Shown one piece after another: positions 42,954-50,856 of a stretch of 64,000 bases of DNA. The stretch comes from Nucisporomicrobium flavum. GTDB taxonomy: Bacteria > Actinomycetota > Actinomycetes > Mycobacteriales > Micromonosporaceae. Within the stretch, counting starts at the first letter, position 1, and the number at the start of each line of letters is the position of its first letter. The notes under the pieces were generated by a model. The model made no database searches. It worked only from the letters and a program-made list of their open reading frames with translations, and had not been told where the DNA came from. The translations under genes and the position numbers were made by a program. The stretch lies in assembly GCF_016464385.1 (NCBI RefSeq), contig NZ_JADMLH010000024.1:1-64000 (forward strand). The letters are read 5' to 3'.

Positions 42954-44704
42954 TTCTCGGCCGGCTTCTCGGGGCTCGAGGCGGCCTTCGGACCGCCGGC
43001 CGGCCTGGTACCGGTGGTCAGGTCGATCACCGCGGTGACCTCCTCGCTGCCGTCACCCTGGCGCGGCGGGCGGGCCGGCGGGCCGGTGGGGATCCGCATC
43101 GGCTGGGTGCGGTCGTCGTCGAGGACGGCCGTCTCGTCCGGCTTCTGCGCGCTGAGCGCCACCGCCGGCAGGTTGTCCGCCGCGGTGCTGCGGGCCATCC
43201 CGGTGAGGTGGGGCAGCACCACGGCGCCCAGCAGCGGCGTGCCGACCCGGCTCAGCTGCTCGGCCGCGTCCAGCAGCGCCGGACGCTTGGCGCGGCGCAG
43301 CTCGACCGCCAGGATCGCGGCGTCGGCGAGGCTGGCCAGGCTCTGCGCGTCGGCGCTGCTGCTGGTCGACGGGGCCTCGATGACGACGTACCCGGTCTGC
43401 TGGCGCAGGGCCTGCAGGGTGTCGCGCAGCCGCTGCGACTGCATCAGGCCGGCCGCGGTCGCCGCGCCGCCGGTGGTGATCACCCGCAGCGACGGGATCC
43501 GCGGGGTGCGCTGCATGGCCCGCTCCAGCCCGATCCGGCCGGCCAGCAGTTCGGAGAGGCCGGGCATCGCCGTGACCCCGAGCATCCGGGCCAGCGGCGC
43601 GGCGTCCACGACGCTGTCCGGCAGATGCGCGCCGACCAGGACCACGTCGCTGCCGGTACGCGCGAGCGCCGCGGCCAGGTTCGCGGCGACCAGCGTGGTC
43701 GACGAGCCCCGGCTGGCACCCGTGACGACGATGATCTGGTCGCCGGGGCTGAGGCTGGCCAGGATCTCGTTGCGCAGCCGGTTGAAGACCCGCCCGCCCG
43801 GCCCGTACGGCTGCAGCACGTCGTCGAAGCGCGGGGTGGTCCGCTCGTCCAGCGCCGCGAGCACCGGGATGCGCCCCCGGTCGCGGACGTCGGCCGCCGT
43901 CCGCAGGCGCCGGTCGAACCGCTCCCGCATGAACGCCAGCGCGAGCCCCGCGAGCAGCCCGAGCATCGTGCCGGTGGCGATGTTGAGCAGCGCGTTGGGG
44001 CTGGTCGGCTCCTCCGGCTCGCGGGCGTCGCTGATGATGCTGCCGGCGTCGACGGTCGCCGTGGTCAGCTCGTTGAGCTTGCCGGTCAGGTTGTTGAGCT
44101 GGTTCTGCGAGTTGCTGCGCAGGCTCTCCAGGTTGCTGCGGTCGGAGCTGCCGCTCGGCGCCTTGGCGAGCCGGCTGTTGATGCTGGTCAGGTTCGTGGT
44201 GAGCTGCCGGACCTTGAGGTTCAAGGTCTTGATCTTCTGGTCCAGCACCGAGCGGGCGGCCTCCTCGCGGTTGCGCAGGTACGCCTCCGCGAACGCGTGC
44301 GAGCCGGCCTGGGCGTCGCGCGGGTTGTCCGCCTCGAAGCTGATCACGAGGACCGTCGTGTTCGCCGGCACCTCGACCGACACGTCGTGCGCCAGCTCGA
44401 TCGGCGACACCGGCGATCGCAGCAGCGCCGCCGCCTTGGCGGCCACCGCGCCGGAGGGCACCAGCTGGGCCTCGGTGTCCAGGTTGATCGCGCCCTTGGT
44501 ACGCCCGCCGGACGCGTTGGTGTCCTGGTCGACGGCCTGCACGAGCACGGAGGTGGACGACTCGTAGACCCGTGGCAGCGCCTGCGTCACCGCGGCGCCG
44601 ATCCCGAGTCCGGCCCCGGTCGCGGCCAGCACCACCCACCAATGCCGGCGGAACACGCCCACGTAGTGCGAGAGGTCGGCGGTCACCGGGCGGGTTGGTT
44701 CCAT
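42950..44704 (-). CDS. Wzz-like chain-length protein fused to a degenerate BY-kinase domain
   Basis: A 584-residue protein with a Wzz domain between two membrane segments (about 21-41 and 238-258) and a long coiled-coil-prone periplasmic part (150-215). A cytoplasmic ParA/BY-kinase-like domain follows. The nucleotide motifs are eroded: the P-loop (329-337) reads GASRGSSTT without the invariant Lys, Walker A' (355-363) lacks its Asp, and Walker B (439-445) is YVVIEAP. The C-terminal tail has no tyrosine cluster. It probably sets chain length but is unlikely to be an active tyrosine kinase. I chose ATG 44704; GAAAGGG lies upstream at a longish spacing. Confidence 0.82.
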   Translation of the reverse strand: MEPTRPVTADLSHYVGVFRRHWWVVLAATGAGLGIGAAVTQALPRVYESSTSVLVQAVDQDTNASGGRTKGAINLDTEAQLVPSGAVAAKAAALLRSPVSPIELAHDVSVEVPANTTVLVISFEADNPRDAQAGSHAFAEAYLRNREEAARSVLDQKIKTLNLKVRQLTTNLTSINSRLAKAPSGSSDRSNLESLRSNSQNQLNNLTGKLNELTTATVDAGSIISDAREPEEPTSPNALLNIATGTMLGLLAGLALAFMRERFDRRLRTAADVRDRGRIPVLAALDERTTPRFDDVLQPYGPGGRVFNRLRNEILASLSPGDQIIVVTGASRGSSTTLVAANLAAALARTGSDVVLVGAHLPDSVVDAAPLARMLGVTAMPGLSELLAGRIGLERAMQRTPRIPSLRVITTGGAATAAGLMQSQRLRDTLQALRQQTGYVVIEAPSTSSSADAQSLASLADAAILAVELRRAKRPALLDAAEQLSRVGTPLLGAVVLPHLTGMARSTAADNLPAVALSAQKPDETAVLDDDRTQPMRIPTGPPARPPRQGDGSEEVTAVIDLTTGTRPAGGPKAASSPEKPAEK

Positions 44705-44812
44705 CGGTACGGCGGCCCTTTCGCAGGCGGAGTAGCGGGTCACGACGCGGGGGCCAGCCCCCGAGGGGTAAACGGCCCGTGCGCCGATGCGTAACTACTC
44801 CGCCGCGATCGG

Positions 44813-46336
44813 TTACTTCATCTCGGGCTCCACCCAGCCGCTGTCCACCAGGTACGCCAGCACGAGGTCGACGGCCTCCGGCACCGACATGTCCGTGGTG
44901 TCGAGGACCAGCTCGGCGTCGGTGGGCACCTCGTACGGGTCGTCGATGCCGGTCATGCCGCGCAGCTGGCCGGCGCGGGCGCGCGCGTACAGGCCCTTGC
45001 GGTCGCGCTGCTCGCACACCTCCAGCGGGGTCGCGACGTGCACGAGGATGAAGCCTGCCCCGGCCTCGGCGGCCATCTGCCGGACGGCGGCGCGGGCGTT
45101 CGCGTACGGCGCGATGGGACACGCGATCGCCATGCCGCGGTGCCGCGCCACCTCGGCCGCCACCCAGCCGATCCGCCGGACGTTGCGGTCCCGGTCGGCG
45201 CGGCTGAAGCCGAGGCCGGCGGAGAGCTCGCGGCGCACCACGTCGCCGTCGAGGAACGTGATGGTCCGCTCGCCGCTCTCCCGCAGCGTGTCGGCCAGGC
45301 CGCGGGCCACGGTGGACTTGCCGGAGCCGGAGAAGCCGGTGAAGAACACGACGAGCCCGCGGTGCCGGCGGGGCGGGCGCACCCGGGCCAGCTCCTTGGC
45401 GACCGCCGGCGGGGTGTGCCACTCCGGCAGCGGGAAGCCGCGGTCGAGCAGGTCGTTGATCTCGGCGGCGGACATCGCCAGGCGCCGGTTGCGCGGCGGG
45501 ATGTCGTCGCGCCAGCGCCACTGGCCGTCACGGTTGTCGTACGCGAGCTCGCGCGGCACGAGCACCCGCAGGCCGCCGCCGGAGAGCATGTCGCCGGTGG
45601 ACAGCACGTGCGTCACGCCGTACGCGGCGGCGACCCGGGCCCGCAGCAGCGCGTCGCGCATCTCGTCGCCGCGGGGGAGCAGCGGCACCGCGACGATGGT
45701 CGCGGGCGGCATCCGGTCGCGCGCGGCGAAGACCGAGCGGACCAGCGCCTCCGGCGGCAGGCCGTCGGGGCCGGGGCCGGTCACCGGGATGAAGATCAGC
45801 AGGTGGGCGGCGAGCGTGCGGGCCGCGTGCGCGATCTGCGCGAGCTGCGGGCGGTGCAGCGGCCGGTCGGCGATCACGCCCAGGACCCGGCCGGGCGGCA
45901 GCAGGGCCTTCACTTCCTCGGGGGTACGCCGCAGGCGCTGGAACGGCCCGTGCCCGCCGTCGCCCATCCGGCGCACCGTGCCACCGACGGCGGAGAGCCC
46001 GTCGGTGGTGGGCCACGCGTCACTCACCTCGATGGCCGCGACCGGTGCGCCCTCGGGGTCGGTGAGCACGACCGTCCGATGCAGCGGGTCGTCGAGGTCG
46101 AGCGCGGCGGCCATCTCGGCGGGGATCTCCAGCGTGACCGCGACCGGCCACGACGTCCCGTCGGCCAGCCGGCCGCGGCGGCGCAGCGCCTGCAGATCGG
46201 CCCGGCCCAGGAAACCGGTCAGCGGCGCGTACGCCCCCGAGAGCAGCAGCTCCAGGTCGGCCAGTTCGTGCGCGCGCGGCGTGTACGAGGGCGCGTCACG
46301 CAACACGTCCTCGGGCAGCACAGAACCGTCGTTCAC
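44813..46336 (-). CDS. Adenylyl-sulfate kinase with degenerate ATP-sulfurylase-like domain
   Basis: A 507-residue fusion. Residues 1-~315 follow the ATP-sulfurylase layout (PUA-like start with LLSGAYAPLTGFLGR). The catalytic QxRN and HxxH motifs are not conserved: the equivalent stretch at 152-164 reads LGVIADRPLHRPQ. The usual GRDHA is replaced by STGDM. Residues ~325-507 are an intact APS kinase with Walker A GFSGSGKS (334-341) and FLDGDVVRREL. It should make PAPS for the two sulfotransferases nearby from APS made elsewhere. GTG 46336 is preferred because GGGGGAG lies six bases upstream. It is first in the exopolysaccharide operon. Confidence 0.85.
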   Translation of the reverse strand: MNDGSVLPEDVLRDAPSYTPRAHELADLELLLSGAYAPLTGFLGRADLQALRRRGRLADGTSWPVAVTLEIPAEMAAALDLDDPLHRTVVLTDPEGAPVAAIEVSDAWPTTDGLSAVGGTVRRMGDGGHGPFQRLRRTPEEVKALLPPGRVLGVIADRPLHRPQLAQIAHAARTLAAHLLIFIPVTGPGPDGLPPEALVRSVFAARDRMPPATIVAVPLLPRGDEMRDALLRARVAAAYGVTHVLSTGDMLSGGGLRVLVPRELAYDNRDGQWRWRDDIPPRNRRLAMSAAEINDLLDRGFPLPEWHTPPAVAKELARVRPPRRHRGLVVFFTGFSGSGKSTVARGLADTLRESGERTITFLDGDVVRRELSAGLGFSRADRDRNVRRIGWVAAEVARHRGMAIACPIAPYANARAAVRQMAAEAGAGFILVHVATPLEVCEQRDRKGLYARARAGQLRGMTGIDDPYEVPTDAELVLDTTDMSVPEAVDLVLAYLVDSGWVEPEMK

Positions 46337-46342
46337 CAAAGA

Positions 46343-46349
46343 CTCCCCC
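46343..46349 (-). promoter_or_regulatory. Ribosome binding site fixing the APS kinase start
   Basis: GGGGGAG on the minus strand is six bases before GTG 46336 but only three before the in-frame TTG 46339, which favours the GTG. Confidence 0.65.
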
Positions 46350-46413
46350 TGCAGTGACTTGGAGGACAGTTTCGCAGCCGGACTCCACCGGGTCGAGCCG
46401 GGTCTGTGATCGA

Positions 46414-46427
46414 TCCGGCGCGCCGGA
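46414..46427. promoter_or_regulatory. Perfect 14-bp palindrome in the exopolysaccharide divergent promoter gap
   Basis: tccggcgcgccgga is self-complementary and lies mid-way between the divergent starts of the APS kinase operon and the GH26-like gene. It may be an operator for both. High G+C makes chance palindromes commoner, so confidence is modest. Confidence 0.4.
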
Positions 46428-46482
46428 CGTAACCCAGTCGGGTAGTCGACAAAACGGACTTAAGGTCGAATACTGGGCGATC

Positions 46483-47790
46483 GTGACACGTCGACGTCGT
46501 CCTCATCGCAGCCGGCTCCTGCACCTCGCCGCCATCACCACGGTCTTCACCATCTCGGCCGGGGCCACGCTCTCGTGGGCCTACACCGGCGGCGTTGACC
46601 AGATCGGCCTCCCGTACGGGCCCGGCCCGGTCGTGCTGCCAGGGCCGGCCGCCGCGACGAAGGGCCCCGGTTCCCGCCCCGAGCCGCCGGCCGTCGCGGA
46701 GCCCGGCGTACCCATGCTGCCCGGCGGTGCGATGCCGACCGGCTCGGCCACCGCGTCGCCGTCCACGTCGGCCCGGTCGGCGGCGCGGGCCACCGCGACC
46801 CCCGCGCCCGGCCTCGCGGCGCCCGGCGGGGGACCCTGCCGTACCGGCCGGAAGCTCGTCCCGACCTGCGGCATCCTCTGGGGCGTGGCGCCGGGGGCGT
46901 TCACGGACAGCCGCGGCAAACAGGCGCTGGCCCGCTTCGAGGAGAAGACGGAACGGCACCAGGACATCTACCACGCGTACCACCGGGGCAACACGCAGCT
47001 CTTCCCGACGAAGAGCGAGATCGCGATCGCGCGCGAACCCGGCCGCGAGCGCATCCTGTTCCTCAACTGGAAGCCGCGCGGCGCCTCCTGGGCGAAGATC
47101 GCCAAGGGCGACAAGGACACCGACAAGTTCCTCGACCGGCTCGCCGCCCACCTCAAGAACGACTTCCCGGAGCAGTTCTTCTTCACCGTCCACCACGAGG
47201 CGGAGGACAACGTCCGGGAGAAGGCCGGCTCGGGCTACACGGCCAAGGACTACGCGGCCATGTACCGCTACGTCGTCAAGCGCCTCCGCGCCCACGGCGC
47301 CGACAACATCGTGACCGTCCTGGTGCACATGGCGTACGTGCCGCACACCAGCCAGAAGTGGTTCTCGGACATGTACCCCGGCGACGACGTCGTGGACTGG
47401 ATCGGCTTCGACTCGTACGCGTACAGCGACCCCGGCTACGGCCACGGCGACTTCGCCGAGCTGCTGAACCGGCAGTCGTCGGCGCGACCGACGTGGCCCG
47501 GCTTCTACAACTGGGCCGTCGAACGGCACCCCGGCAAGCCGCTGATGGTGGCGGAGTGGGGCGTGTGGTCGTCGAAGAAGAACCCCGGCCACAAGGCGGA
47601 GTTCTACCAGGAGGTGGGCCGGCAGATCGGCCACTTCCCGGGCATCCGGGCGATGGTCCACTTCGACACCCCGCACAACCAGGAGGGGCGTGCCTCGTCG
47701 GTGGACGCGACCCCGGAGTCGCTGCGGGCGTACCGGAAGCTGGGCAAGCTGCCGATCTTCCAGGTGCAGGTGGCGCCGGCGTTGCCGTAG
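46483..47790 (+). CDS. Secreted GH26-like glycoside hydrolase
   Basis: A 435-residue protein with a signal or anchor segment (about residues 12-34) and a long Pro/Ala/Ser-rich linker (40-115). A TIM-barrel domain follows, with probable acid/base E239 in FTVHHEAEDN and nucleophile E358 in MVAEWGVWS. The architecture parallels the lipoprotein at 36198-37196 although the sequences have diverged. GTG 46483 is used and no strong ribosome binding site is seen. It diverges from the exopolysaccharide operon and so brackets it with a second glycan-acting exoenzyme, perhaps for remodelling or release of the polymer. Confidence 0.8.
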   Translation: MTRRRRPHRSRLLHLAAITTVFTISAGATLSWAYTGGVDQIGLPYGPGPVVLPGPAAATKGPGSRPEPPAVAEPGVPMLPGGAMPTGSATASPSTSARSAARATATPAPGLAAPGGGPCRTGRKLVPTCGILWGVAPGAFTDSRGKQALARFEEKTERHQDIYHAYHRGNTQLFPTKSEIAIAREPGRERILFLNWKPRGASWAKIAKGDKDTDKFLDRLAAHLKNDFPEQFFFTVHHEAEDNVREKAGSGYTAKDYAAMYRYVVKRLRAHGADNIVTVLVHMAYVPHTSQKWFSDMYPGDDVVDWIGFDSYAYSDPGYGHGDFAELLNRQSSARPTWPGFYNWAVERHPGKPLMVAEWGVWSSKKNPGHKAEFYQEVGRQIGHFPGIRAMVHFDTPHNQEGRASSVDATPESLRAYRKLGKLPIFQVQVAPALP

Positions 47791-47797
47791 CGCGCCC

Positions 47798-48766
47798 TCA
47801 CCGCCCCGTGACGAGCCGTGCGACGTCGCCGGCGCAACCCCAGGACAGGCTGACGCCGGCGCCGCCGTGGCCGTAGTTGTGGACCACGGTGGCGCCGGCG
47901 TGCCGCTCCAGCTCGACCCGGACGGGTACGCGGTTCGGCCGCAGCCCGATCCGGTGTCCCAGTACCTTCGCGCCGGCCAGCGCCGGCTCCACCGCCACGC
48001 AGCGCTCGACGATGCCGTCCGCGACCTTGTCGTCGCGGGCGAGCGAGTCCACGCCGTCCTGGGCGCTGCCGCCGAGCAGCACGACGTCCGGGCCCTGCGG
48101 CAGGATGTACGTGATGTCCGGCTCCTCGGTCAGCTCGGTCGTGTGCTCGGCGAAGAACTCCGTGATGCCGGGATTGGTCATCGCCACCAGCTGGCCCTTC
48201 ACCGGGGTCAGTGCCCGGTCGCCGACGAGGTCCCGCGCGCCGATGCCGGTGCAGTTGACGATCACGTCCGCCTGCCCGGTCACCTCGTCGAGGGTCGACA
48301 CCGCGCCCTCGGCCGGCGAGACGCCCATCGTGGTCAGGCGGCGCAGCAGGTGGTCGAGGTAGACAGGCATGTCCACAATGGGCGCCGTGTAGCGCCACCC
48401 GCTCAGGAACGGCTTGCGCAGCTCGTCCGGCCGGCACTCACGGAACCCGGGAAGCTGGCGCGCCCAGGCGGGCGCGGGGATCACCTCGCGGGAGGCCTCG
48501 ACGCCGCTGACCATCCGTACGCCCGTCCCCGGCACGCCGACCAGCGCGGAGAGCACCTCGTACGTCTCCGCGCTCCACCGCGGCACGTCCTCGTGCGTCG
48601 CGTAGATCGGGTCCCAGATCGCGCCCGCGTTGGCGGACGTGGTGCAGGCGGACAGCTCCTTGCTGACGATGTGGACGGTCAGCCCGCGCTCGGCGAGGCG
48701 GACGGCGGTCGTCAGGCCGGAGACACCCGCCCCGATGATCAGCGCGTCGGGTCGGACTCTCGCCAT
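47798..48766 (-). CDS. FAD-dependent D-amino-acid oxidase-like protein
   Basis: A 322-residue DAO-family oxidoreductase. The dinucleotide fold is at the start (IIGAGVSGLTTAVRLAERG), NCTGIGARDLVGD is in the middle and the FAD-closing NYGHGGAGVSLSWGCA is near the end. This order matches D-amino-acid oxidase more than glycine oxidase. No signal peptide is seen. ATG 48766 is the first sensible start. It converges with the GH26-like gene (7-bp gap) and diverges from the SCO2521-type gene. Confidence 0.85.
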   Translation of the reverse strand: MARVRPDALIIGAGVSGLTTAVRLAERGLTVHIVSKELSACTTSANAGAIWDPIYATHEDVPRWSAETYEVLSALVGVPGTGVRMVSGVEASREVIPAPAWARQLPGFRECRPDELRKPFLSGWRYTAPIVDMPVYLDHLLRRLTTMGVSPAEGAVSTLDEVTGQADVIVNCTGIGARDLVGDRALTPVKGQLVAMTNPGITEFFAEHTTELTEEPDITYILPQGPDVVLLGGSAQDGVDSLARDDKVADGIVERCVAVEPALAGAKVLGHRIGLRPNRVPVRVELERHAGATVVHNYGHGGAGVSLSWGCAGDVARLVTGR

Positions 48767-48949
48767 GATCTGCACGCTATCGGCGGTTGACAGGGCGGCG
48801 GACAGTGAAAGACGTGAATGGTCGGCATCCGAAGACCGGGCGCCGGAGGGTTGTTCCGAAGTGACGTATGGTTTATGCGCCCAACACGTACCGTTGCGAA
48901 TTTCGGCCTCATGGGTTGGAATGAGCCGGTCCACGGGGTGGGGAGAACG

Positions 48950-49885
48950 ATGGTGATCCTGGGCGAGGTGCACACCGGGCTGTTGCAGACCCGCAGCCCG
49001 CTGGAGACCGATCAGGCCGCGCGCCTGCTCGAGCTCGTGCCGGGTCAGGCCGTGCTCGTCTCGGAGCGGCCGATGCCGTTCGTGCAGTCGCCGCCCCTGC
49101 TCACCGGGGTGGACTGCGACCTGCCGGCCGCCTCCGGCCGCTCCGTGCGCGTCATCGGCGCCGTGACGGCCCGCGCCATCCTCACCGGCGGGCACGTGGT
49201 GCAGGGGTCGGCGCACGCGGAGATCACCGCGACGGAGCGTACGCATCGGCTGCCGTGGTCGCACTACCTCGCCCGGCCCGGCACGCTGGAGGCCGTCGGC
49301 CGTACGCCCGGCCCGGAAGCCGCCGCGGCGTTCCTCGGCGGCGACCAGGGCGGCACGCTCGACCTCGGCGCGATCGCCGCCCGCGTCCTCGACCGCCTCC
49401 AGCAGTCCGATTCCTTCGTCCGCGGCTCGCCCGTCAAGGCCGCGCGGACGAGGCTGCGCTGGGCCGCGTGGACCGGCGACGTGTCCGCACCCGCCGAGGT
49501 CGAGTTCCGGGTCGAGCCGCGCGGGCTGCGGACGTTGCGCCTGCGCGCGGGCGGCCTGCCGCTCGCCGGCGTCGCGGCCCTGTGCGAGGACATCGCCGTG
49601 CACGACTGGCTGCTCACCGTCCTCATCGACCTCGTCCGCAAGAGTGCCCTCGGCGTCACCGACCGCCGCACCGCCGTCCAGCGGCTCGTACCGGCGATCG
49701 ACTACCTGCTGCACCTGTGGATGCCGGGCGCCCGGCTCACCGGCGAGCTGGCCGCCGTCTGGCAGGCGCTGGAGAACCGCCCCGGCTTCACCCGGCAATG
49801 GGAGACCCTGGTCCGCCGCATCCGCGACCAGCTCTCCGTCGGCGCCGTGACCGCCCTCGCCGCGCAGCAGGCGGACGCGCGATGA
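48950..49885 (+). CDS. SCO2521-family protein
   Basis: A 311-residue protein of unknown function, recognised mainly from context: it heads a cassette whose other members match SCO2522-SCO2525 families. It begins MVILGEVHTGLLQTRSPL, followed by an internal GVDCDLP segment. The C-terminal half is predicted helical and Leu/Arg-rich. It has no signal peptide or membrane segment. ATG 48950 follows GGGGAG; in-frame codons upstream are not conserved-looking. Its stop overlaps the next gene (ATGA), so these two plus-strand genes are coupled and convergent with the other four. Confidence 0.7.
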   Translation: MVILGEVHTGLLQTRSPLETDQAARLLELVPGQAVLVSERPMPFVQSPPLLTGVDCDLPAASGRSVRVIGAVTARAILTGGHVVQGSAHAEITATERTHRLPWSHYLARPGTLEAVGRTPGPEAAAAFLGGDQGGTLDLGAIAARVLDRLQQSDSFVRGSPVKAARTRLRWAAWTGDVSAPAEVEFRVEPRGLRTLRLRAGGLPLAGVAALCEDIAVHDWLLTVLIDLVRKSALGVTDRRTAVQRLVPAIDYLLHLWMPGARLTGELAAVWQALENRPGFTRQWETLVRRIRDQLSVGAVTALAAQQADAR

Positions 49886-50856
49886 CGGACAGCAAGCCCA
49901 CGGGCGAGGTGGTGGTCGCGCCGTCCACCGTCTCCCGGAAGATCTTCTACACGGCCGCCTCCGGGGTGCTGACGTTCCTCATCACCAACGCGCTGGAACA
50001 GCCCGTGGCCACCAGCGTCACCCTGTCCATCCTCATCGGCGGCATCTTCCTGATGGTCCGCTTCCTGGTCGACTTCGAACGCCGGCTGGCCGTGGTGGAG
50101 GCGCTCTCGCGGGCCGGGCAGAAGCGGATGGAGAACCTGGTCAGCGAGGCGTTCGCGAAGATCGACGACGCCACCGAGCTGTTCCGGCTGATCGAGGCGT
50201 CGAAGCTGCCTGAGGGCCTGGTGGAGGGGCTTGTCCGGCACTCGACGAAGATCACGCCGCACTCGCCGTCGATCGTCTACCAGTTCGTGCAGGCCGAGCT
50301 GCAGGACATGTCCGAATGCCTCAAGCAGCTGTCCGAGGGTGGCACGGTCACGTACTACGGCGAGGACCGGGACTGGTTGCTGGGGCTGACGACGTACGCG
50401 ACCACGTCGATCGACGCCATCAGCCTGGCCAGCGTCGACCGCGGGCTCTGGTACAGCGAGATCGGGCAGCGGTACATGGAGGCGCAGCGGCAGGCGGTGG
50501 AACGCGAGGTCGCGGTGCGCCGCATCTTCATCCTCGAGCCGGACGACGACGCGGACATCGGGTGGGCCTGCGACGAACAGCGCAAGGTCGGCATCCACGT
50601 GCGCGTGCTCGAGCGCAGCCGCATTCCCGCGGCCCTCAAGGTGCAGGTGCTCGACTTCATCATCTTCGACGAGGTGGTCAGCTACGAGACCACGCCGGCC
50701 GCCGCGGTCACCGACACCGACCGGCCCGCCGTCGCCGAGACCCAGCTCGTGCTGCGGGAACACCGCGTCCGTGACCGCGTACGCGTCTTCGAGGCCCTGT
50801 GGGGCGCCGCCCGCGAGCCCGGCGACGCGGTCGCACCGGCTCAGAGAAACGCGTAG
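49882..50856 (+). CDS. Two-TM membrane protein of the SCO252x-type cassette
   Basis: A 324-residue protein. Two hydrophobic segments (about 19-35 and 43-60) precede a coiled-coil-prone region (65-100) and a cytoplasmic domain. That domain has DWLLGLTTYATTSIDAISLA and VRRIFILEPDDD, followed by GIHVRVLERSRI. This layout is reminiscent of phospholipase-D-like sensor domains, but no HKD motif is visible and I do not assign a function. ATG overlaps the previous stop. The last 16 bases overlap the 3' end of the convergent SCO2522-type gene. Confidence 0.72.
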   Translation: MTDSKPTGEVVVAPSTVSRKIFYTAASGVLTFLITNALEQPVATSVTLSILIGGIFLMVRFLVDFERRLAVVEALSRAGQKRMENLVSEAFAKIDDATELFRLIEASKLPEGLVEGLVRHSTKITPHSPSIVYQFVQAELQDMSECLKQLSEGGTVTYYGEDRDWLLGLTTYATTSIDAISLASVDRGLWYSEIGQRYMEAQRQAVEREVAVRRIFILEPDDDADIGWACDEQRKVGIHVRVLERSRIPAALKVQVLDFIIFDEVVSYETTPAAAVTDTDRPAVAETQLVLREHRVRDRVRVFEALWGAAREPGDAVAPAQRNA

